Origin: Metellina segmentata
Lineage: Eukaryota > Arthropoda > Arachnida > Araneae > Tetragnathidae
Direction of reading: 5' to 3'
DNA: 64,000 nucleotides
Assembly (NCBI GenBank): GCA_947359465.1
Contig: OX375879.1
Location: 19,492,298-19,556,297, forward strand
Shown: positions 56,219 to 64,000 of the stretch, piece by piece
How positions within the stretch are numbered: the stretch's first letter is position 1
Layout of the letters: each line of letters begins with the position of its first letter
Notes under the pieces: generated by a model
The model's database searches: none
Seen by the model: only the letters and a program-made list of their open reading frames with translations
Told to the model about the DNA's origin: nothing
Program-made: the position numbers and the translations under genes

Positions 56219-57509
56219 GTAAGTATTGATTCAATAAATGCTTCTTCCTTTCATGCCTACCGGTTTATTCAAGCATTGATAACTCCATAGATATGATATG
56301 TTGTATGAATAAATCCTTTTCTTCCAATAGATTACAACATTCTTTTTCAACACGCTTTTTTATTTTTCCAGCAACTATATATTCTTTTTCATAAATGTAT
56401 GCGATTTGTTTTCAACAGCAAATGTAACTCTAATTCATCGTAATCTCTTTTCGCTTATGTTGTATGAATTATTACGAAAAATTAATTTTGAATATTGAAG
56501 CAAGATGCTACTATTGGACCAAATTCGATGCAAATACGTCTTGAATCGATCAATTACAATTATTTTTTAGAAACAAATAAAATATAAATCGTAACAGGAA
56601 CAACGCATTTTTTTATCTAATTTCATGAAAAAGGATCCTGTTTCGATTTACATGCAATCTGTTATCAAGGCACTTTACCTTGTCTACATTCTGGAATCAT
56701 ATTTTATCACACCAAAAACGATACTGGCAAAATCAGCCGCCACAGGGAAATACCTCTCACCGAACCCTTTCCAGCAGAGATAATTACTATTTGCGTTTTC
56801 CCCAATCGTAAATCCGTAACTCAAGTGCCATAATCCAAAAGCCTTAAGTAGATTCATTGAGATGGTGGCGTTTCGGATTTGGACGAGGGACCCAAGGCGA
56901 CGCGCCTGATTCATGGAGCAGTCCTCGACATAAAATATTTTAATTCGGGCACGAAGGATGACAGATTGAAACGCACTAAATCAGGAATGTGTCGTTGTTA
57001 TGATTCCCCTTCACTCTGAAGTACGGGGAAACCTCAATGGCAGCAAGGAGTCCCGGACCCCAGATTCGGGTGACAGAAAGGGCCCTTTGTGCGTGCCACC
57101 CTTGTGCCATCGAGGAGAGGGGGGGCTCTGTTTTTTTCTTCAACCCTCGGTGCTGTTATTGTGTCCAAACAAGGTCGTTGAATTTAATTTTCACGTGACT
57201 CTGGCAGCTATCCAACGGAATTCGAAGAGGTTTTTCTTATAGCTTGACTTATGGGCCTGGAGCTTTCACGTGATCGAAGCGTGCTCGCGGGGCAGCTGTT
57301 CTGAGAGTCTTCTAATTTTTCATGCCGTGTGAAAATCGAGACTCGGATTTTTTGTGTGTGTGCACCGAGCGTTTACTGAAGCGGAATCCTTAACCTTTAG
57401 AATACTCCCTCGGTGTCAGGAGGACTCGCTGACTCCTCCTCTGAATGAGTTCTAGTATCGCTTTAACTATTTCATATCTTCTACTTAAAATGCAAATATG
57501 CATGCATGA
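56219..57509. other. Intronic sequence with a GC-richer block
   Basis: The block 56680-57330 is clearly less AT-rich than its surroundings and unique in the window. Frames there (80 codons +, 76 codons -) have no known domain. Possible conserved non-coding DNA. Confidence 0.35.
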
Positions 57510-58693
57510 CATATCGCATCCCGGCAAGAAAAGTGACACAAGTCAAAAAATAAAAATAGTGTTGTTATGTCATTGAAAAATATATATGAGGCGCCCCAGT
57601 TAGGGAATGCAATCCGATCCGGCATCATTTAGATATCTACCGGATCCGATAAAATCGAATTTTTCTTAAATAATCGATTATTCAAACAAATCGTTTATTA
57701 AGCAATCGATTGGGAATTAATCGATTTTATATTTTTAAGTCATCGGTTTGGAGAATTCTAGCAAAAGTAATAAATTAAAGTATCAATAATATTTTTTTAA
57801 TGAAGAGGAATTAGAAAAGCAAATTCTGTAAGGATATGAAGACTTGCAAAAAGACGAACTTTAGAAAAGAAACGGATTCTGAGAAAGTACTGAAGAAAGA
57901 AATGACTTCATATATATGAAATGGAGTCAAAGGAAAATATTTGTCTCAAATGTACGACTACTTAATGACGGTTAAACCAACTAGTGTCGAAGTTGAGTTC
58001 TCGGCCGCTAGTTATATTTGCAGTTCATTTAGAAGAAGGTTGGGGGACGACACATTTAATACAATGGGTTTCTTTAGATCGTTCTTTCAAAATCAAAAGT
58101 GATTTTCATTACTATATAACTTTGATTTAAGCAATTAAGAAGAATTGAGAGTTCCCTTGTTTGTTATGTTGACCAAAAACTGCCACAGATTAGATTTTTA
58201 TGTTAGTATGAGACAAGGTTAGGTACAATTAATATATCATTTGCACAACGACATTGGAGATAGACTATTTAATTTTAGATAAATAGAAAAGTACTACGTT
58301 TAAAACAAACTGATATTTATTGGTGTGGAAACTAGTAAGCATTATCATCATCAATCGTTTATTACTTACTACTAGTAGTACTAGTAGTACCGATAATTAA
58401 TTGCAATTATTAACAAAGTACCAATTCGGCCGGATCTGATCGGAATCAGCCGGATTAGCGTTAATCCGGTCGGAACCGGCAGGATTGAAAATCGTACCGG
58501 GTTGCAATACCGAGACCCAGCTTGTTATATTACTGTTCTATAGAATATAATAGAAGTTACCACCATAAAAACTTACCTAAAATTTAAAAGCTTATACTAT
58601 TTCAATATAAATATTACAGTTTCCTTTAAGTTGATATTTCTCAAATTCTGCAATTTTGGGTTGTGTCACTTTTCTGGTCAGGGTACGATATGT
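57510..58693 (-). mobile_element. MITE 'V', copy 2, split by a hAT
   Basis: Ends CATATCGCATCCCGGCAAGA and, in reverse, CATATCGTACCCTGACCAGA, each followed by 'aaagtgacacaa'. These are about 30-bp terminal repeats. Removing the hAT at 57601-58513 restores an element of about 260 bp matching 3474-3699. Confidence 0.8.
57601..58513 (+). mobile_element. hAT element 'B' with transposase C-terminus
   Basis: Ends TAGGGAATGCAATCCG and, in reverse, TCGGTATTGCAACCCGG. The flanks gccccagt and gacccagc differ at two places from the intact site gccccagc seen in MITE V copy 1. The plus-strand frame 57962-58101 reads a hAT dimerisation domain: KPTSVEVEFSAASYICSSF, then RRRLGDDTFNTMGFFRSFF. The rest of the transposase is deleted. 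Confidence 0.88.
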
Positions 58694-59028
58694 ATACATA
58701 CATACATAAGCTTATGACTCCTCAAACTTCCTTCGTCGTTAAAGATACGTTGAAAATTGCTTAAAGAAATTAACATTATATCCCCTTTGCCTGTTTAATT
58801 AGAATTTTATTTAGTTTCGTGGATCGTCATATGTTTATTGACAGAGAAATCCTAATTCAGAGTGCTAAGGGAAGCAGGGGATTAAACCCATATCAAGAAT
58901 AAAAAGTAGAGAACATGTTCTTTCTTAATTAATCGAGTTACAGTGTCAGAATACGATTTGGATATTTCTTTCCTTGCTTCAGTCAACAAACATTTGTATA
59001 CCATTCACAAAAATGTTCCGGTAATTAT
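58694..59028. other. AT-rich intronic sequence
   Basis: Nothing recognised. Confidence 0.4.
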
Positions 59029-59078
59029 TAATGCCACGTTGGGCTGCTCCAGTATGACGTTAATTTAACTACCTACCT
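59029..59078 (+). mobile_element. Minimal SINE S1 3'-end insertion
   Basis: About 50 bp from 'aatgccacgttgggctgctc' to tail B (ttaatttaactacctacc). More diverged than the other minimal copies; no clear duplication. Confidence 0.65.
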
Positions 59079-59104
59079 TCCCAGCATTTACTTCGCAACG
59101 CGGT

Positions 59105-59412
59105 AGTGGTCCCGGTAGTCCGGCTGAAAGACTAATGTATTAGTTAACGGAGGGATGCGAGTTCGAAACTCGATCCAACCGAAGACTGTCGTGTTCGTGG
59201 GTGCATCTTAAATCTGTCGTGGCCTCAAATGTCATCACGTTGGTGTGGTGCGGAAGTTTGGAGAATAGGGTGTCCGCTCAGGTGTTGGTCTCGTCATCTG
59301 ATCGTGACTCAAAAAGACGAGGTGTCCTCACATCTTTCCCGTCGGGATGGATCCCGTATTGCCATCAATAGCACGTCGTGTTGTTCCAATGCCATGTTAA
59401 TTCAACACCTGT
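59105..59412 (+). mobile_element. SINE S1, full length (head II, tail B)
   Basis: Head II with B-box text GAGTTCGAAAC (59160-59170), the full body and a tail 'gttaattcaacacctgtc'. Confidence 0.85.
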
Positions 59413-59703
59413 CAAACTATTAAATTGTGGGAAATGCTTTTATATTTTCTGAAAGAATAAGAATTCTTTGTGAACATTTTCTGAATAATGGGCTTTTTTG
59501 TCTTCTTACGCTTTGATTTGCAACAGAAGCACGCACAGAAAATTTTCTGTAAACTGTATGGCTCTCAAAAAGGTCAAGATCCTTAAAACAAGTTAACGTA
59601 ATCAGAATGGGAATTCTGATAATCACTAGCACATTTGTTTCTCTTGTTTTAGGTTCTGTCGCTTACTTGGAAACTATTTTCGACAAAGCTGCTGGCAGGT
59701 GAT

Positions 59704-60008
59704 AAAAGATTAAATCCGGAAGTTTTCCCTACCAACCAACAGTCTTGGAGTACGGCTGTCTCCCTGGAACTTCCTGTTTTTCCGAAAGGGTTTGAAAATA
59801 AATATAAATATTCGCACGTGATTCTTCCGTCACTTTAACAGCATTTCCATCTCTGTATCCTCAATTAAATCAAATACTGTTTTGAAACAAACCCTGTATT
59901 CAAATAGATTGATAATCACTTTGTTTTTATTGCGCAATGGAACAACGTTTTTAAACTCGGGGATAAATTCTAATTTTTACAGTACTCTCTAAGAGGCTCC
60001 GAATTTTT
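59704..60008. other. Unassigned sequence
   Basis: Nothing recognised beyond the start of minisatellite-like text at about 59975. Confidence 0.4.
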
Positions 60009-60056
60009 ACGATTGCACGTTGGTTCCAGTGTGAAGTTAAGTAAAAATACCAAACA
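60009..60056 (+). mobile_element. Minimal SINE S1 3'-end insertion, 10-bp target duplication
   Basis: 48 bp from 'acgattgcacgttggttcca' to 'aagtaaaaataccaaaca'. Flanked by ccgaattttt at 59999-60008 and 60057-60066. Confidence 0.82.
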
Positions 60057-60159
60057 CCGAATTTTTGCATGAATTATTTGAAGAACGACGAAGATTAAAG
60101 GACAGTACTGTCTAAGACACTCCTAATTTTTTACGTATTCTCGAAGAACAAAGATTAAA

Positions 60160-60690
60160 GATGGCAGTTTTAACTCTATAAGTCCGAGTAGAGTGTTTCA
60201 AGAGGTGCAAATTACAATACGTATTTTACAGTACAGTACTCTTTAACAAACTCTCGAATTTTTACATAGATCCCATGAAGAATGATTAATTTTAAAGAAC
60301 AATAATCTTTAAAAAACTCCGAAGTTTTACATAATTCCCTTGAAAAACGATGCAGATTTAAGATGATAGTTTTAACTCTATAGGTCAGAGTAAAGTGTCG
60401 CAGGAGGTGCAAGCATTTTACAGTTGTACTATCCAAGAAGCTCCGAAATGTTACATAAATTCTTCGAATAACGATGAAAATCAAAGATGATAGTTTTAAC
60501 TCTATAAATCCGAGTAAAGTGTTTCAGGTGGTACAAATTTGATTACGCATTTTACAGTACAGTACTCGCTAAGAGGCTCCGAAATTTTACTTAAATCCTT
60601 CGAGGAACGTTGAAGATTAAACATGATAATTTTGACTCTATAAGTCCGAGTAAAGCGTTTCAGGAGGTGCAAATTGGACTACGCATTTTA
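60160..60690. repeat. Tandem repeat, about 140-bp unit, 3-4 units
   Basis: Units contain 'agtactc.ctaagaggctccgaaattttac' through 'gatgatagttttaactctataagtccgagtaaagtgtttcagg'. Partial unit starts extend back to about 59980. Confidence 0.88.
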
Positions 60691-60724
60691 AAAGTAACAG
60701 CGCGATTTTAGGAAAGGGCTTTAG

Positions 60725-60933
60725 TTAACCCTCCTGGAGGTGGTCGCGGCCGTTAGCAAAAACAGACCAGATCTCGATGGACCAACTATCTCGTCACTAG
60801 AAGAAAATTGACCAAATTTTTATCTCATTATCACAAAAAATCGACAATGACTTGATGACGAGGTATGCAGTCATCAGAAAAATTGACCAGGTGTTGATGG
60901 ACGAGATATCGTCGATATCGCTTGGAGGGTTAG
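60725..60933. mobile_element. TTAA-flanked palindromic MITE 'P', copy 4
   Basis: Left end TTAACCCTCCTGGAGG. The right end in reverse is CTAACCCTCCAAGCG, with the last TTAA changed to TTAG. It contains 'gacgagatatcgtcg' and several diverged units with the 'aaaattgaccag' linker. Confidence 0.65.
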
Positions 60934-61732
60934 AGCAGCTTCAATTGCATTTTTGACTTGCTTGGTACGATTCGGTTGATCTACCTCCTTCGAAAATTGC
61001 GTCCAGTGGCACAGACAGAAAATTATTCTGGGTGGGTGGGGGGTTTAATTTTTCAAGTGTTGTAACTAGAGTGATTTTTTTTGGGGGGTGGGAGGACTTT
61101 TCTATGCATGTATGTAAATGCATAAAGAGTAAATTTTTTCCTCCATATACCAATTTATAATGTTATTGACTGATTTGGGGGGATTTCATTCATCCCCCCA
61201 TGGTTCCGCCCCGGGTTTGTAAACCTACAAACAAAAACATAAAGACAAAACTACAAAGAAAAACATAAATGCTTTTAAAGTACTAAATTATTTGGTTTGG
61301 TTTAATTGTCTGACGTTCCAAAATTATACCATGATTTATCTGAGTGGGGACTGCCAGCTTTACGTCACCTCCGAATCACGGACGTTTACTCGTTTACAGA
61401 CAACTAAACTTACAGAGCAGAATTTCTCAAACTGGGTTTCTCGGAACACAGGGTTTCGAGACTCAAAAATACCTGGATTTCTCTCGCGAATCGCGAGAGA
61501 TCGTGAAATAAACAAGGTTATTGTTGTATATATTTATTATTTTATCAATTGATTTTTACACCACCACTATATATAAAATAATTATAGGGTGCATTTTCTT
61601 AAGAAAAATCATATGTAACCATCTTTGAATTTTAAATTAAAAATACTGGAATCATTATATTTGTCCCATTTTTTTATGAGCAGAAGTAAAAAATGATAAT
61701 TATTTGACTGATTAAACGATGCCAATGCTTAT
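60934..61732. other. Unassigned sequence, possible small transposon at 61003-61215
   Basis: The text cagtggcacagacagaaaat at 61003 resembles a hAT end, and G-rich and C-rich stretches face each other up to about 61215. No matching 8-bp flanks were found, so this stays uncertain. Confidence 0.35.
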
Positions 61733-64000
61733 TTATAAGCATTTAGGTATATTTCCTTTTAATCTGATGCTCCTTTTTCTTGGTTTTTCTGCAATGTTAT
61801 TTAAAATCTCCTCTTCAGTTAGTTGTTTATCACTGTGTATATACATTAAAGCAAGACCATTCAGCTTTTCTTCTGAAGTGGAATTCCTCAAATACGTCTT
61901 TAAGAGTTTGAGCGTCGAGAAAGAGCGCTTGTTACTGCAAGTTGTTACAGGCAAAGTGGCCATTACAGTTAAAAGTTGATGTACCACTGGAAATAAATTC
62001 TTATTACAAACGGAAAAAGCATCTACAGCAAATTGGGGTTTTTTAGCCGATGAAATTAAAAATTGGTGCCATAGTGGGATTACACCTGCAATATCTGTAG
62101 ACAAGTCATAAAATTCTGCCACTTTCGTAATATTTTCTTCGATTTCATCTTTCGTATCATCCTCTGTTTTGGTGATTAGCAACTGAAATGACTTTAATGA
62201 ATCTTTATGGGCTATACATTTTGCTTCTAAAGCTATTAGAAATTCATCCAAGAAAGGTATAAAAGTTGTACTTCTAAAGTAATGTTCTACATTGTCTGCT
62301 GGAATGTTATTTCTCATGGTCTGTAGTATAGCAGTACGAGGTTTAGAAACTCCAATTCCCAAGTCTCTACAGACGTGTACAACTTTTTTATATAGTTTTG
62401 AAAATCTTTCCGTGGTTTCATCTCTCATTTCTTGTAACGAATTCTGAACGTTTTTTATAGACTGCAGCGCAAGACTCAAATCAAAGTTGTGTGTTTGCAA
62501 ATATTTACAAAGAGGGAGAGGGAGTTTAAATACAGAATCAAGAACAAACAAACTTATTAAAAAGTTACATTTACGAATTGAATTATTCAGCATTTGTGCT
62601 TCTGAGGCAGTTTTGCAGTCATTCCATTCTGATGTCTCTGCTAATAAAGTTATAAGATATTCTAAAACTCAAAACAAATGCTTGAACTGAACTGTGTCTT
62701 TCAATCCATCTTGTTAACCATAGCTGTTTTAGCTTACTCATTCCAGGAATCGAATCGAATTGCTCAATTTGAGCTTGCACTAGAGACAGCAAGATTAAGG
62801 CAATGAGCACTGCAATGTACATAGAGTGCCTTGGGAATTTTTCTCGAATGAATGCCATGCGCTACTTTATATATTCCACTCATGGCGCTAGCCCCATCAT
62901 AGCCTTGTCCAATGAAGTTCATGGAATTTACACCAAAATCATCTAAGCCTTTAAGAATTACATCGGCAATACTTTTGCCCTTGTAACGTAGTGGGCCGAG
63001 TGGTATGCCTTTCTACAAAATGAACCAGCCTAGTTTAAAAATAACTTTATTTTGCAAATAATTATATGTACACTTTGTACACTAGAGATTTGAATCCCTA
63101 TGACATTGGTGGTACGAAACAGGTAAAAACTCAACAGCCGCGGCCTCCTGAACGAGCACCGCAAAACAAAAACCTCCGCTTCCCTCGAGTTCTGCAACCG
63201 ATATCCTGTGTCGGCAGACCCCTCATTCCGCCAGCCACAAATCACTGGCACCCCAAAACAAACGGGACAGCTATTGCGACGTTCATCAGCAGGGCTAGGG
63301 TATATGTTTCAGGAATTTAGAATCTAAGGTCAGTGGCGGTGTCTGCGACGTCAAACCTTTAGTATCAGTTAGAGGAAGAAATTGCAAAAATTCTTCTCGT
63401 ACGTTATTATTTTCAACTAATCAGATACATAGTGACATATGTTGAATGCCACTAATCTGTTGTCTCATCGACTAATACGAAAAAATATTTTGCTTCACTT
63501 ACTTTCGAATCGATTTTGTTTAGTGGTATGCTGTTAAACGAAGAAATTATTTCGTTTTAGATTTGCCAACTGATATACGCTGCATTGGAATCTGCTGTCT
63601 GTAAGTTGTTCTTCAAAACCTCATCACCAGCTTCAGCTCTAAATTTTAATAATGCTCTGAAGGTCCTTCAACTTTTTTAGCTTCTTCTTCCGGATCAAGT
63701 GGTCCAGAGTCCCTGTGTCCTCTTAACACAATATATTCTCTGGCACAAAACGCAACTGTTTTCATTATTGGCTTCAGCTTTTCTCTGTTTGCATGAATTT
63801 GTGCTTGCATACCTTTATTCACGGATACATCAATTGTTGGGATGACGCCAGTGTATGTAGCAATACAATTAACAGCCCGTTCTTTCGATAGTGAATGGTA
63901 CTGTAGTTTCATGGCTTTTGAAAACTTCTTTGGCTCTTTTCCAGTTTTTAAAAGGCAGTGTCACTAATTTACCCGCACTAAGATATTGTTGACCCACTCC
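61733..64000 (-). mobile_element. hAT element 3 (TTF/ZMYM1-like transposase), runs off the window
   Basis: Minus-strand frames read a TTF-type hAT transposase in order. They are FKNWKRAKEVFKSHETT (63910-63960), NREKLKPIMKTVAFC and REYIVLRGHRDSGPLDPEE (63646-63912), and DVILKGLDDFGVN then GQGYDGASAMSGI (62880-62990). Next come SKLKQLWLTRWIERHSSV (62700-62760) and a 286-codon frame (61733-62593) ending in the dimerisation domain (TTCSNKRSFSTLKLLKTYLR). Stops and shifts separate the parts. A block of about 315 bp (63020-63335) interrupts the core. The 5' end lies beyond 64000. It is not the same subfamily as hAT 1. Confidence 0.9.
63020..63335. mobile_element. Unidentified insertion inside hAT 3
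   Basis: On the minus strand the hAT frame reads VREEFLQFLPLTDTKGL just before this block and IPLGPLRYKGKSIADVILK just after it. The 315 bp between are foreign, GC-richer and not matched elsewhere in the window. Borders and duplication were not determined. Confidence 0.5.

Larger units (their letters stand above)
55431..59703 (+). pseudogene. RasGEF-domain gene relic (unprocessed pseudogene)
   Basis: RasGEF (CDC25) domains load GTP onto Ras-family GTPases. Exon-like blocks keep GT-AG borders: 55431-55466 (MDWEAFKKIDSE), 55598-55660 (DFTDLFFKSFRIAQFMEDFNY), 55792-55972, 56095-56218 and 59653-59703. The third block reads DWTAHQILKRDKA, a stop, IRAEVIEHYVKLAK, then after a one-base shift LYNLDNLQSLFAVIAALNSV and PIIRL, a stop. 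The fourth reads QLCSTDFNFQNLREFY, then TQPCILFIG. The order matches the core of a RasGEF domain. In-frame stops at 55795-55797 and 55837-55839, a frameshift near 55880 and a stop in RL*EL argue against function. An acceptor six bases downstream would avoid only the first stop. The last block may end at TGA (59701) or splice onward at cag|gtgata. The last intron holds MITE V, a hAT and two SINEs. The RasGEF subfamily is not resolved. Confidence 0.65.

Noticed and set aside
57000..57242. 80-codon frame as a small secreted protein
   Set aside because: No signal or domain; composition reflects the GC-richer block only.

Overview
The window looks like AT-rich nuclear DNA from an arthropod. Genes are sparse, split by GT-AG introns, and buried in dense transposon debris. 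There is no operon structure and no bacterial or viral gene content. The mix of hAT, mariner, Tc1, piggyBac-like, Helitron-like, non-LTR and tRNA-derived SINE sequences, plus an arthropod-style secreted leucine-rich-repeat gene, supports that. The order cannot be resolved from sequence alone.

Only three host gene traces can be supported. (1) The C-terminal half of IMP3, the U3 snoRNP protein of the SSU processome, lies on the + strand in four exons between 16300 and 19118. Its 5' exons were not found. (2) A secreted LRR protein lies on the - strand. A long first exon (32306-33602) splices in frame, across a 5.4 kb repeat-filled intron, to a short last exon (26793-26905) that carries the cysteine-rich LRR C-terminal cap. 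(3) A RasGEF-domain gene on the + strand (55431-59703) keeps its intron boundaries but has nonsense codons and a frameshift, so it looks like an unprocessed pseudogene.

Everything else recognisable is repeats. The dominant one is a tRNA-derived SINE superfamily ('S1' here) with about 30 full or partial copies. Copies share a body of roughly 200 bp but carry one of two tRNA-like heads and one of two short tandem-repeat tails. At least five copies are tiny insertions of about 48 bp holding only the 3' end. A second SINE family ('S2') is scattered among them. DNA transposons include two hATs nested at one satellite site (45364-49246), a third hAT running off the right edge (61733-64000), small hAT families with 8-bp target duplications (13290, 21644, 37972, 38130, 41950, 57601), mariner relics (3176, 7955, 17693, 36556), two identically deleted Tc1 elements (35897, 50722), TTAA-flanked piggyBac-like elements (17838, 54698) and a TTAA-flanked palindromic MITE family (4738, 8768, 53098, 60725), plus a Helitron-like element (42719-43583).

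Layout: 1-16 kb, unassigned sequence with SINE, mariner and hAT relics; 16-19 kb, IMP3; 19-26 kb, repeats; 26.8-33.6 kb, the LRR gene and its SINE-rich intron; 34-55 kb, transposons and minisatellites; 55-60 kb, RasGEF relic; 60-64 kb, minisatellite and hAT. Many insertions are nested and keep clear target-site duplications, so relative insertion order can be read at several sites. Calls rest on reading the sequence by eye; no database search was run.
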